Shown piece after piece: positions 34,067 through 42,773 of a stretch of DNA of 64,000 nucleotides; the first letter of the stretch is position 1, and the number at the start of each line of letters is the position of its first letter. The notes under the pieces were generated by a model. It did not search any database and was not told the origin of the DNA. It saw only the letters and a list, made by a program, of their open reading frames with translations. The position numbers and the translations under genes were made by a program. This DNA is from DASYKT01 sp963718105. Lineage in GTDB: Bacteria > Acidobacteriota > Blastocatellia > Pyrinomonadales > Pyrinomonadaceae. The stretch spans positions 2,852,001 through 2,916,000 of the forward strand of contig OY970352.1 of assembly GCA_963718105.1 (NCBI GenBank). Reading direction: 5' to 3'.

Positions 34067-35569
34067 TTATCTGGAGCGCTCTCTTCTGCGTCTTAGCGGC
34101 GTTACATTATCGCTGCGCGGTTCGGGTTCGCGCGGTTCCCGGCGCCTGACGGGCTCGGGTTTTTCCTCGGCCGCGCCGTCACGCTTTCTGCTGTTTACGA
34201 CCAGCGCCATCAGGATCATGAAAAGCAAAGCGATCGCGGTCGTATGCAAAACAAAATCGAACACGCTATGCACCAGCACGGCAAAGCAGCCCGCAAATGC
34301 GCCCACCGCCAATCCGCGGCGAAATTTGGCGTGGGTTTTGGTGCTGTCCAGCCCGGTCCGAAAGAATACGATGAGAAAACCTATTCCGATGATCCCGCCG
34401 ATGATCCCGGCGTCTGAGATCACCTGCAGATAATCATTATGGGCCTGCTCCGCGCGCTCGATGCCGCTAAAAGTATCGTGCGCCGTATAGGCGACCCCGA
34501 AAGCATTGAGCCCCGAGCCAAAGAGCGGATTTTGCCCGATTATTCCTAAGGTGGTGTTCCAAATGTGAGTACGGGTGGTTGTCTGATCGGCCTTAGCGGT
34601 AGTTTCGGAAAACCGGTCGAGGGCCGATTTTTCCGCGCCCAGCAAGATCGTTCCGATAACAATGCAAAGCAGCAGCGCCGCCGCCGCTCCCAGACGCAGG
34701 ACAAGTTTTCCCTGGCCGCCGGCTTTTGTCGTCAGCAAAACTAGAAAGAATATCTCGGCGATAAGGCTGATAAAGCCGCCTCGTGAACCGCTCATTACCA
34801 GCGCAACGCCCATCAGCGTGATCGCTGTCAGGTAAAGCAGCTTTTTATCTTTTTCAACCGCCCCCGCGAAAAACAATCCCAGCGGCAGCGCCAGGGTCAT
34901 CTCCATGTAGGCGGCAAAGTTATTGGGATTTACAAACGAGCCGAAGGGCCGCGCCAGATGCGGTTCGTAAATACCATAGATCCTGGTTGGGCTGAGCACG
35001 AATTGAATGATCGCAAAAAAGGCGAAAATAAAACCGAAGATAGTGATCACATAGAACACCTTCTTCAGCCGTTTCTCGCTATCCAGAAACGCCAGTGCCG
35101 CCGCAAAATATATCAGCAGCGCCAGCCAGTGGATCACGGCAAATTGTGTCGTATAAGGATCCAGCGAGATGGTCCGGGCTATCCCTGACACCCCGCCTTC
35201 GGAAAGCGAGCCAAAAGGAATTATCTGGATCACTCCCAAAATTATCGCGCCGATGAACGGGAGCTGAAGCCAACTGCGGCTAAACCGCAGGAAGCCGCTG
35301 AACCAGGCGTCAAAAGCCCAGAGAATAACGAGGAGCGCGGCGCTAAGATAAAAAAGCGCCAGGATCGGCTGGTGCACAGTGCCGTAAGCAACAGTTGTCA
35401 GGACGACCGCCGCGCAAAGAACGAACACGATCAGTTTAGCGGCCCACGTTCGCCTTACGTCTTCCGGCTCGAGCGGCACCAGAAGTTCCTTTCCGGATTT
35501 ACTCCCCGCAGGAACGTTTTTTGAGCCTTTACTTTCCATCGGAAAGTTTTTGGAGGTTGAAGTCGTCAT
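34067..35569 (-). CDS. O-antigen ligase/polymerase family membrane protein (Wzy_C)
   Basis: The 500-residue protein has about 12 membrane helices and the Wzy_C hallmarks FGSFVNPNNFAAYMEMTLALPLG, MSGSRGGFISLIAEIF, THIWNTTLGIIGQNPLFGSGLNAFG and AEQAHNDYLQVISDAGIIGG. It should ligate or polymerise lipid-linked oligosaccharides at the periplasmic face. The reading frame overlaps the upstream TPR gene by 41 bases; an internal ATG at 35539 would shorten this to 11, and neither start has a clear ribosome site. The C-terminal tail (RRREPREPEPRSDNVTPLRRRRERSR) is strongly basic and Pro-rich, probably cytoplasmic. It is distinct from the ligase-like protein at 26634-28313. Confidence 0.88.
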   Translation of the reverse strand: MTTSTSKNFPMESKGSKNVPAGSKSGKELLVPLEPEDVRRTWAAKLIVFVLCAAVVLTTVAYGTVHQPILALFYLSAALLVILWAFDAWFSGFLRFSRSWLQLPFIGAIILGVIQIIPFGSLSEGGVSGIARTISLDPYTTQFAVIHWLALLIYFAAALAFLDSEKRLKKVFYVITIFGFIFAFFAIIQFVLSPTRIYGIYEPHLARPFGSFVNPNNFAAYMEMTLALPLGLFFAGAVEKDKKLLYLTAITLMGVALVMSGSRGGFISLIAEIFFLVLLTTKAGGQGKLVLRLGAAAALLLCIVIGTILLGAEKSALDRFSETTAKADQTTTRTHIWNTTLGIIGQNPLFGSGLNAFGVAYTAHDTFSGIERAEQAHNDYLQVISDAGIIGGIIGIGFLIVFFRTGLDSTKTHAKFRRGLAVGAFAGCFAVLVHSVFDFVLHTTAIALLFMILMALVVNSRKRDGAAEEKPEPVRRREPREPEPRSDNVTPLRRRRERSR

Positions 35570-36842
35570 ACCAGATCGTGCCCACTATCGGGCAATTGTT
35601 ACCGCAATATAAACGCAAAGTTCGGATAAAAACCCCGTCCCCGTCAACCGGAGCGGTAAAATCAATTTTCATTTGCTGCCAATCGTTCGTTCCCGTGGGA
35701 AACGGCGCGGATGCGCCAAATGTCCGGGCTTCGTTCACCCCGTCGATCTGCACCATCGGAGGCCCGGCACTTTTCAGATTTTCCGTGCGCACCCAAAAAG
35801 TAAGGCTGTAACGCGCGCCGGGTTCGACCGGTACTATTTGCCCGACATTTACCAGGGTCGGTTCATTATACGCGTCAAATTTAATGCGCAGGCCCTGTGT
35901 GCCTTCGTGTTTCTTGTCGCTGTCCGGCCGGATCTCGATACGGTCTTTGTCTGCTATCTGCCAGCCAAAGGCCACCTCGCTCATCTGCCCCATGGGCAAC
36001 TCAAAACCGCCGTTCTGTATCATCCCGACGGCGTCCGGCGCGTCTTTTCCCAACTCACGCGCAAAAATAAGCGCCGCCCGAAAATATTTGCGTTCGTAAA
36101 GGCCCTGCATCATCACCAGCGCCAGGGGTTTGTTATCTTCCTTTTCTTCGGGGCTTAAAGTGTTCCAGGCGCGCAGGCAATCTTCGGGCTGATCGTGGGT
36201 GGCATAGAACCTGGCCAGATAAGCGCGTACTTCTGCAGAGTTTCCCACGATCTTTTCCAACTGCACCTTGTCATGGCCAAAAAATTCCCAGACGGTAAAG
36301 AAAACCTGTTCACGATAGATCACGTTATTTTCCGCCGCCATTTTTAATTCGGCAAAGGCTTCTTCGGACCTGTCCTGCCTGAGGTAGAAATTTCCCAACT
36401 GCCAGCGCGGATAGGAATATGTCGGGGCAAGTTCGATCGCTCGCTTTAGAGCCTTTTCACTGCCTTCGGGATCGTCGGTTTGTTCGCGCACCCGGCCGAG
36501 TTCTATCCACCAGCGGTAATCATTTGGCGAAAGCCGGACAAGGTTTTCAAAATTATGTCTCGACGCTTCCGCTTTTTCGGGGACAAAAGAATCGTTTTCC
36601 GTGGTGGCCAGGAGCCAGTTGACAAAGGGGTCTTTCGGCGCCATCCAGAGCGCGGCGTAGGCCGTCGCCTTGGCGTTGACCTCGGTCGGCTCGGTCACCT
36701 CGGCCATCATATTGCCGATCTCGCGGCTAAAGGTGTACCAGCCAAAACACAGCGACAGAAATACCGCCACGAGCAGTCCGGCGCGCACTATGATATTGCG
36801 CGACTTGATGAATACCACTTGCGAAGTTTTTTCACCGGGCAT
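35529..36842 (-). CDS. TPR protein with C-terminal jelly-roll-like domain (EPS locus)
   Basis: The 437-residue protein has one N-terminal membrane helix (about 15-35), then tetratricopeptide-like repeats (about 85-260; RHNFENLVRLSPNDYRWWIELGRVREQTDDPEGSEKALKRAIELAPTYSYPRWQLGNFYLRQDR). A C-terminal beta-rich domain (about 285-437) contains NGGFELPMGQ..FGWQIADK, YSLTFWVRTENLKSAGPP and WQQMKIDFTAP, in the style of carbohydrate-binding modules. The likely place is the periplasm, anchored in the inner membrane, perhaps organising polymer export. It follows the aminotransferase gene by four bases and overlaps the polymerase gene. Confidence 0.78.
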   Translation of the reverse strand: MPGEKTSQVVFIKSRNIIVRAGLLVAVFLSLCFGWYTFSREIGNMMAEVTEPTEVNAKATAYAALWMAPKDPFVNWLLATTENDSFVPEKAEASRHNFENLVRLSPNDYRWWIELGRVREQTDDPEGSEKALKRAIELAPTYSYPRWQLGNFYLRQDRSEEAFAELKMAAENNVIYREQVFFTVWEFFGHDKVQLEKIVGNSAEVRAYLARFYATHDQPEDCLRAWNTLSPEEKEDNKPLALVMMQGLYERKYFRAALIFARELGKDAPDAVGMIQNGGFELPMGQMSEVAFGWQIADKDRIEIRPDSDKKHEGTQGLRIKFDAYNEPTLVNVGQIVPVEPGARYSLTFWVRTENLKSAGPPMVQIDGVNEARTFGASAPFPTGTNDWQQMKIDFTAPVDGDGVFIRTLRLYCGNNCPIVGTIWYDDFNLQKLSDGK

Positions 36843-36846
36843 AATT

Positions 36847-37962
36847 CTAGCCGTAAAATTCTGCTATTTTTTCTACTACGTATTCTAATTGACTTTCGGT
36901 CAATTCCGGAAATATCGGTAAGGCCAATGTTTCCGCCGAGGCGCGTTCGGATTCCGGCAGATCGCCTTCTTTACCGCCTAAGAAGGCAAAACATTCCTGC
37001 ATATGAAGCGAGATCGGGTAATATATCGCCGTCCCCACGCCTTTTTCGAGGAGAAAAGTTTTCAGATCATCGCGTTTTCCCGGCACCCTGATCACGAACT
37101 GGTTATAGATATGCCGCATATTCTTTCGCTCTAAGGGCAGCACTACCCGGTCATCGAGATAGTAATCGCCAAAAAGCTCGCGGTAAAACGCGGCGTTTTT
37201 CTGCCGCGCCTCGGTCCAGGAATCGAGCTCGCGCAGCTTTACCCGCAGGATCGCCGCCTGTAAGGAGTCAAGCCTGCTGTTTATCCCGATATATTGATGC
37301 TGGTAAGTTTTTTCCGCGCCGTGGACCCGCAGCATATGAAGTTTGCGCGCGACTTCTTCATTTTGTGCGGTGAGCAGCCCGCCGTCGCCGGCGGCGCCCA
37401 GATTTTTCGAAGGATAAAAACTAAAACATCCGATCGTGCCCATCGAACCGGCTCGGACACCGTCTTCTTCGGAGCCGATGGCCTGTGCCGCGTCTTCGAT
37501 GACCGGGACGCCGTTTTGTCCGGCGATGCGCATCAGTTCCTTCATATCCGCACACTGGCCGAAAAGATGCACGGGCATGATGGCCCGGGTCCTGTCGGTT
37601 ATTTTTTCTTCGAGCCGGGAAACATCGAGGTTGTAGGTCTGCGGGTCGATATCGATAAAGACCGGTTTTGCTCCGAGCCGCGTGATCGCGCTGACGGTGG
37701 CAAAAAAGCTGAACGGAGAGGTGATGATCTCGTCGCCGGGATGGATGTCGAGCGCCATCAGCGCCAATAGCAGCGCGTCGCTGCCCGAAGCGCACCCGAT
37801 CGCGAACTTCGAATGGCAGTATTCGGCCAGCTCATGCTCCAGGGCCGTGACCTCGGAACCGAGGATAAATTGCTGGGAATCCATCACCCCGTCGATCGCC
37901 TGGCGAATCTCTTCCCGTAAATTCTGATGTTGAATCGATAGATCCAGTAAAGGAACTTTCAT
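36847..37962 (-). CDS. DegT/DnrJ/EryC1/StrS-family nucleotide-sugar aminotransferase
   Basis: The 371-residue protein is PLP-dependent (aspartate aminotransferase fold type I). It has MDSQQFILGSEVTALEHELAEYCHSKFAIGCASGSDALLLALMAL near the N-terminus and the PLP lysine in FSFYPSKNLGAAGDGG near residue 185, with VIEDAAQAIGSE (PLP-binding Asp) before it. The YQHQYIGINSRLDSLQAAIL segment fits enzymes making 3- or 4-amino-deoxy sugars. It aminates a keto sugar nucleotide with glutamate. It is the first gene of the second polysaccharide transcription unit (37962 to 33630) and implies amino-sugar residues in the polymer. Confidence 0.92.
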   Translation of the reverse strand: MKVPLLDLSIQHQNLREEIRQAIDGVMDSQQFILGSEVTALEHELAEYCHSKFAIGCASGSDALLLALMALDIHPGDEIITSPFSFFATVSAITRLGAKPVFIDIDPQTYNLDVSRLEEKITDRTRAIMPVHLFGQCADMKELMRIAGQNGVPVIEDAAQAIGSEEDGVRAGSMGTIGCFSFYPSKNLGAAGDGGLLTAQNEEVARKLHMLRVHGAEKTYQHQYIGINSRLDSLQAAILRVKLRELDSWTEARQKNAAFYRELFGDYYLDDRVVLPLERKNMRHIYNQFVIRVPGKRDDLKTFLLEKGVGTAIYYPISLHMQECFAFLGGKEGDLPESERASAETLALPIFPELTESQLEYVVEKIAEFYG

Positions 37963-38169
37963 TAAATTATTATATCTAAACTAGCGGGAATTACGTTTTT
38001 TCTCAACTCTGCGAATTTAACATTTTAAATATATGTTTACTGTTAACTATGCACTATTAACTATTCACTGTTTTTTCATAGCTTATTGACCATTAAAAGC
38101 TGTTAGCTGACAGCTATTAGCTTATAGCTAACTTTTTATGCTTGCTGTAGCAGTTCATAGTGGGCTTGG

Positions 38170-38204
38170 AAAAACAAAACACCCTTCTGGCAAAAGAAGG
38201 GTGT
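38170..38204 (-). terminator. Rho-independent terminator of the TPR/HTH regulator gene
   Basis: ACACCCTTCT (38179-38188) pairs with AGAAGGGTGT (38195-38204). On the minus strand it is followed by a T-rich run (complement of AAAAACAAA, 38170-38178). It lies 50 bases after the stop codon at 38254. The rest of the 37963-38253 gap is AT-rich, with repeats of TTAACTATT/TTAGC type and no gene. Confidence 0.75.
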
Positions 38205-38253
38205 CCGAAGGGTGAGGTCGGATTTTCAAAAACTTTTCGATAAACCGGGTGCT

Positions 38254-39786
38254 TTAGTGGGTATTAACTTTCCCATCCCGGCGCGGTTTTCGCTGTATAC
38301 AGTGTTGCTTTAATTCCTTGTGCCGGTTATGCAGGATAATACTCAGGCTCTGGTGCGGCATTCCCAGCAGCTTCGCCGCCTTGGTCACCCGCCCGCCCGC
38401 GTCATTAATAGCTTTCAGAATGATCTCGCTTTCAAAAGTATGGACAGCGTCCGGTAAAGAGAAATTTTTCCAGCTAACAAATTTTTCACTCTTAAAAAGC
38501 GCGTCGGTACTGTTGATCTCAAGCTGTTTCCTGGCGATCACCTTCAGGCGGTTAATAGTACCGATCTTGGGAGAGTTGTTTAGCAACTCATCGGCCTCCA
38601 GGTACAGCTTTCGGATCACGATCGGCGTTAGGTAAGCTTGCAGCTCTTCTATATGCGTCAACACCGCATTTCCCGCACTCTCCCTATCGCCCACTTTAAG
38701 GGCCGCTTCCTTTGCTTCAACAAACGTACCCATGGCCTCTTTTAAATCACCTCCCCGGCTTAGAACAATGGCCAACGTGGTTAAAGATTCTGCTAATGTC
38801 GCGTTCTCGCCGCCCTCGCGAAGCATATTTACAGATGTGAGAGCGGCTAACTGAGCGTCTGAGATTCTATTTTGTGCAATAAAGGTTCGAGCTTTGTTGT
38901 CGTACACTAACGCAGCACGACCCTTATCTTTTAATTTTTCATACTTTCGCAAAGCATTGTCCAAATGAAAGTGAGCGCGGACAAAATCATTTACAGATAA
39001 ATAAAGGTAACCCAAATTATTTTCGACCATTGCTGAATAGCGCTGATGAGATGCTTTTTGATAATGATTACTGGCACGAGAGTAATCTTCTATTACTAGA
39101 GCGAGCAACTCAGGATTTGTTTCCTCTGCTTTTCGTCGATTTATTAAAGCTCTGTGAAAATATAGCTTACCGCGTAACAAATCATCACCATACTCTTCTA
39201 TTACAGGTGCAGCTTTTTTTAGAGTCGCCAAAGCATCTGCATAATTATGCGAGGATATCTCTACATTAACTAACCGCAACAGTATTTTCCCTCTAACCGC
39301 AGGGTTAATCATTTGAATATCTGCAATCGTATCATTGAGGAAGTCTCTAGCCTCGTCGAAGGCACCCTCACGCCAATAGCAAAGTGCTAGGTCGCTTCGC
39401 ACTTCGGCCCAATTCTGATGATCTTCTATTGTCTTAAATAGTTCTGCTCCTTCACTGATCAAATCTTTGGCCTTTTCCTGCGAGTCAGTAATTTGCTGCA
39501 TACTTCCTAGCCAACCCGACAAAGCTCCGACTCGTACCAAAACTGCGGCTTTCTCTTCTGCAAGGAGTTTATCTACATCAGGTCTAACCCCAATCCCTTT
39601 CCACCACTTACCCATAACGCGCGCTGCGGCAGTATATTCTCCTGAATCTTCAAGTCTTCTTGCGGAATCGCACATAGCTATAACCCCTGAAACAACTACA
39701 TTTTCCGATTCTTTCAGCGCCTTCGAAATATTCATAATTTGCTTGACCAGCCTTTTGCCAATATCATTGCTAATTAGTTTTCCCAT
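38254..39786 (-). CDS. TPR-domain regulator with C-terminal Fis-type HTH
   Basis: This 510-residue, mostly helical protein has tetratricopeptide-like repeats through about residues 90-380 (YAGALATLKKA, YSRASNHYQKASHQRYSAMVENNLGYLYLSVNDFVRAHFHLDNALRKYEKLKDKGRAALVYDNKA). A Fis/HTH_8 DNA-binding helix-turn-helix follows at about 455-490 (LKAINDAGGRVTKAAKLLGMPHQSLSIILHNRHKELK) with a basic tail. There is no signal peptide or membrane segment, so it is cytoplasmic. Ligand-gated TPR regulators (RRNPP group) bind exported and re-imported peptides, but there the HTH is N-terminal; this order is reversed. A small secreted peptide gene starts divergently only 23 bases away. The gene is markedly AT-richer than its neighbours, suggesting transfer. 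An internal start at 39735 is possible. Confidence 0.8.
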   Translation of the reverse strand: MGKLISNDIGKRLVKQIMNISKALKESENVVVSGVIAMCDSARRLEDSGEYTAAARVMGKWWKGIGVRPDVDKLLAEEKAAVLVRVGALSGWLGSMQQITDSQEKAKDLISEGAELFKTIEDHQNWAEVRSDLALCYWREGAFDEARDFLNDTIADIQMINPAVRGKILLRLVNVEISSHNYADALATLKKAAPVIEEYGDDLLRGKLYFHRALINRRKAEETNPELLALVIEDYSRASNHYQKASHQRYSAMVENNLGYLYLSVNDFVRAHFHLDNALRKYEKLKDKGRAALVYDNKARTFIAQNRISDAQLAALTSVNMLREGGENATLAESLTTLAIVLSRGGDLKEAMGTFVEAKEAALKVGDRESAGNAVLTHIEELQAYLTPIVIRKLYLEADELLNNSPKIGTINRLKVIARKQLEINSTDALFKSEKFVSWKNFSLPDAVHTFESEIILKAINDAGGRVTKAAKLLGMPHQSLSIILHNRHKELKQHCIQRKPRRDGKVNTH

Positions 39787-39809
39787 TCACAAACAACGGA
39801 GTTTACATT

Positions 39810-40040
39810 ATGCTAAGAAGTTCACTTAAGCTTTATATTGTTACTTTTCTATTCACGCTTACACTGGCATCTTTTGCCATTGCCGGTGAAGGTCAATGCC
39901 CGCTAGCCCCTACGCCTCCTCCGCATGAGGGGCGCGCATCTGTAACGGTTATTGCCAACACAAATCCCTTTGGGGGAGATACTTACCAGTTTCTGAAAAG
40001 TTTCTGGGAGGCCCTCACGCAGAGCCGGAATTTGTTTTAA
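39810..40040 (+). CDS. Small secreted peptide divergent from TPR/HTH regulator
   Basis: The 76-residue product has a clear signal peptide (MLRSSLKLYIVTFLFTLTLA, with likely cleavage after FAIA near residue 25). The mature part is about 51 residues: one Cys, a Pro-rich stretch (APTPPPHEG), then a beta-like segment (SVTVIAN) and a C-terminal amphipathic stretch (TYQFLKSFWEAL). GGAG eight bases before the ATG supports translation. I do not recognise a family. Its position 23 bases from the start of a TPR/HTH regulator, transcribed in the opposite direction, is like peptide-pheromone/receptor pairs. That function is a hypothesis, not an assignment. Confidence 0.62.
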   Translation: MLRSSLKLYIVTFLFTLTLASFAIAGEGQCPLAPTPPPHEGRASVTVIANTNPFGGDTYQFLKSFWEALTQSRNLF

Positions 40041-40057
40041 CGGCAATTTTTAATTGC

Positions 40058-40135
40058 TTTAAGGGATAAAAATCGCGTACCGCAAGCTTCTCTTTTACGG
40101 TGCGACAGTGGGAGTGTGCCTTTTTATCCCTTAAA
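40058..40135 (+). other. Structured element after the peptide gene
   Basis: TTTAAGGGATAAAAA (40058-40072) is the exact reverse complement of TTTTTATCCCTTAAA (40121-40135). In the 48-base loop, CGTACCG (near 40077) can pair with CGGTGCG (near 40108) with one G-U pair. If transcribed with the peptide gene, it would fold into a long two-part stem 18 bases after the stop. It could protect or process the mRNA, terminate transcription, or be a small RNA. Confidence 0.6.
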
Positions 40136-40505
40136 CTTTAAAAACAACTAGCTAACCAATTACGGCAAGATAATAGCATGATTTCTTGATATTAATAGCC
40201 CCAAAATAGGGTCTTTACTATTTTTTCGCAACTTTTTTTGCTACCAGAGGCATTTGTCCTTTTGGGACGCGTAGAAAAATACTAGCGGCTTATCACTAAA
40301 TGTATGCATCTTAACCGTCAAGGGAGTTGTTTTGCAGCCTAAAATAAGTTTTTTGACCTTTGCCCAAGCGGTTTGTTATCCTATTAATGGGATTTTGCGG
40401 TTTAATAGCTTAATCTTATGTTAAATCTTTGCCAGAGCCTTCAATTTTACCCTTCTGTCCTGCTAAAATGTCCGAGCCCTCCCCGATGCGTTTTATAAAT
40501 TTTTT
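40136..40505. other. AT-rich intergenic region upstream of ppk
   Basis: About 370 bases of low GC with no credible reading frame. Short hairpins are present (for example GTCC-TTTT-GGGAC near 40257), and the region must hold the ppk promoter. I see no clear -35/-10 pair and no phosphate (Pho) box that I would defend. Confidence 0.4.
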
Positions 40506-42641
40506 ATGAGCCAAGCAGTAAGAGAATTTGCCTTGCCTGAGAATGAGACCGCTGAGATGTCTCTGCCGGAGTCGTTATTGTACGACCGCAGATTTCTCTT
40601 TAACCGCGAACTGAGCTGGCTGGAATTTAACCGCCGGGTGCTGGAAGAAGCGCTGGATGACGCGAACCCCGTGCTGGAACGCCTGAAATTCCTTTCGATC
40701 TTTTCCACCAACCTGGACGAGTTTTTTATGATCCGCGTGTCGGGCTTAAAAGAGCAGATCGCGGAAAATGTCGCCGAGCTTTCGCCGGACGGCATGACGG
40801 TCGCCGAGCAGTTAAAAGAGATCCGCGAACGCTTAAAACCCATGCTGGCGGAGCAGATGATGTGCCTGCGCGAAGACATACTGCCGCGCCTGGCAGCCGA
40901 AGGAATTACCATCTGGCCTTACGATTCGCTAAATGAAGCCGAACGGAAAAATATCGATGAATATTTTTTGAATTACGTCTTTCCCGTCTTGACCCCGCAA
41001 GCCGTCGACTCCAGCCACCCGTTTCCCTACGTATCGAACCTGAGTTTGAATTTGGGGCTGACGCTTATCCCGGAGGATCTTTCCGCCGGCGATGCGACCG
41101 GAGAAGATCCCGGTGAACTGCGTTTTGCGCGTATCAAATTGCCGCCGAATGTTTCGCGGTTAATCCCCGTCGATGATTCGGGAACGAAATTTACCATGCT
41201 CGGTGAAGTGATCGCGGCCAATGTGGATAAGCTGTTTCCCGGAATGGTAGTGATCGATTGCCATATGTTCCGTGTCACACGCGATGCCGATATCGAGCTC
41301 CGCGAAGATGAGGCGGGCGACCTGCTCCGCACGATGGAGCAGGAACTGCGCCGCAAACGCCGCCGCTTCCCTGTCCGGCTGGAAGTACACTCTTCAATGC
41401 CGGAAGATATGGTCAAATTTTTTGCCGCCTCGATCGGGCTGACCGAGGACGATGTTTACCGGATCAACGGAATCTTGAGCATACCCGATCTGATGCAGCT
41501 TTACGGGCTTAATTTTCCGGAGCTGCGGGACAAACCGATCCCGGTTGTGATACCGCCGGCGTTTCGCCAGAAGAAATCCGTTTTTGAAGTGATCCGGCAG
41601 GGAGATGTTTTGCTGCATCACCCCTTCATGGCCTACAGCAGCGTGACGGATTTTGTCGGCGCCGCCGCGTCCGACCCGGACGTGCAGGCGATCAAGATCT
41701 GCCTGTACCGCACCGGAAAAGATTCGCCGGTCATCAAGGCGCTGATGCGCGCCAGCGAGCGCGGCAAACAGGTAGCTGCGCTGGTCGAATTAAAAGCGCG
41801 TTTTGACGAAGAGAATAATATCGAGTGGGCGCGCAAGCTGGAAAAAGAAGGCGTACACGTGGTCTACGGGCTGCGTGGATTAAAGACGCACTGCAAATTG
41901 GCGCTGGTCGTCCGGCACGAAGGAAACCAGTTGCGCCGTTATGTGCATCTCGCGACCGGCAACTATAACCCTACTACTTCGCGTATTTACACGGACATCG
42001 GAATTCTTACCGCGGATGAAGAGATCGGTGCCGACGCCTCCGATTTGTTCAATTATCTGACCGGTTATTCCAAGCAGACCGACTATCGAAATCTGCTCGT
42101 TGCGCCGGTGAACCTGCGCAAAAAGTTCACGGCGCTTATCAGGCGCGAAGCCGATCACGCGATGCGCGGTAAGCCGGCGCGCATAATCGCCAAGGTCAAC
42201 AGCCTGACCGACGTCGATACGGTCCGCGAGCTCTACCTGGCGGCGCAGGCCGGCGTGCAGATCGATCTGCTGGTGCGCGGGGTTTGTATCCTTCGCCCGG
42301 GAATCGAAGGCCTCTCGGAAAATATTAACGTGACCAGCATCGTCGGGCGATTTCTGGAGCACAGCCGGATTTACTATTTTGAGAACGGCGGCGAGGAAGA
42401 AGTGTTTATCGGCAGCGCCGATCTGATGCAGCGCAATCTCGACCGCCGCGTCGAAGTGATCGCCCCGGTCAAATCTCCTAACCTGCGAAAATATTTACGC
42501 GAGGTAGTGCTGGAAACTTATCTCAATGATAATTTTAATGCCCAGATCCTGAGTCCGGACGGGGATTATAAACACATTAAGGCCGGTGAACTGGAAGCAG
42601 TATTGAACGCGCAAATGGCCTTTGTCGGGCAGGAAGTTTAA
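40506..42641 (+). CDS. ppk1: Polyphosphate kinase 1
   Basis: The 711-residue protein has the full PPK1 domain order. The N domain has FNRELSWLEFNRRVLEEA and FSTNLDEFFMIRVSGL (about 30-80); the head domain has TPQAVDSSHPFPYVSNLSLNL; the catalytic C1/C2 domains have HHPFMAYSSVTDFVGAAASDP, CLYRTGKDSPV and ELKARFDEENNIEWARKLE. The autophosphorylated histidine is His462 (LKTHCK), and a second conserved His is His619 (FLEHSRIYYF). It polymerises ATP gamma-phosphate into polyphosphate and can run in reverse. Polyphosphate supports stress survival and phosphate storage. It stands alone; no ppx or phosphate-uptake gene is next to it. It ends five bases before an inverted repeat. Confidence 0.97.
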   Translation: MSQAVREFALPENETAEMSLPESLLYDRRFLFNRELSWLEFNRRVLEEALDDANPVLERLKFLSIFSTNLDEFFMIRVSGLKEQIAENVAELSPDGMTVAEQLKEIRERLKPMLAEQMMCLREDILPRLAAEGITIWPYDSLNEAERKNIDEYFLNYVFPVLTPQAVDSSHPFPYVSNLSLNLGLTLIPEDLSAGDATGEDPGELRFARIKLPPNVSRLIPVDDSGTKFTMLGEVIAANVDKLFPGMVVIDCHMFRVTRDADIELREDEAGDLLRTMEQELRRKRRRFPVRLEVHSSMPEDMVKFFAASIGLTEDDVYRINGILSIPDLMQLYGLNFPELRDKPIPVVIPPAFRQKKSVFEVIRQGDVLLHHPFMAYSSVTDFVGAAASDPDVQAIKICLYRTGKDSPVIKALMRASERGKQVAALVELKARFDEENNIEWARKLEKEGVHVVYGLRGLKTHCKLALVVRHEGNQLRRYVHLATGNYNPTTSRIYTDIGILTADEEIGADASDLFNYLTGYSKQTDYRNLLVAPVNLRKKFTALIRREADHAMRGKPARIIAKVNSLTDVDTVRELYLAAQAGVQIDLLVRGVCILRPGIEGLSENINVTSIVGRFLEHSRIYYFENGGEEEVFIGSADLMQRNLDRRVEVIAPVKSPNLRKYLREVVLETYLNDNFNAQILSPDGDYKHIKAGELEAVLNAQMAFVGQEV

Positions 42642-42645
42642 GACT

Positions 42646-42771
42646 GGGAGCGCGGACGTCTCGTCCGCAGTGAACGCCCTCAGCGTTCATAAATTTCGTA
42701 TTAATTAAGCCTGAATTTTATCAAAAGGTTTAGATCGCTTCGCGATCTTGCGGACGGGACGTCCGCGCTCC
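42646..42771. repeat. Inverted REP pair, GGAGCGC family
   Basis: Left arm 42646-42668 and right arm 42750-42771, both with the GCGGACG/CGTCCGC stem (one loop change on the left). The spacer has the small palindrome GATCGC-TTC-GCGATC (42733-42747), shared with the copies at 52337 and, in variant form, 60395. It fills the gap between convergent genes. Confidence 0.9.
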
Positions 42772-42773
42772 GA

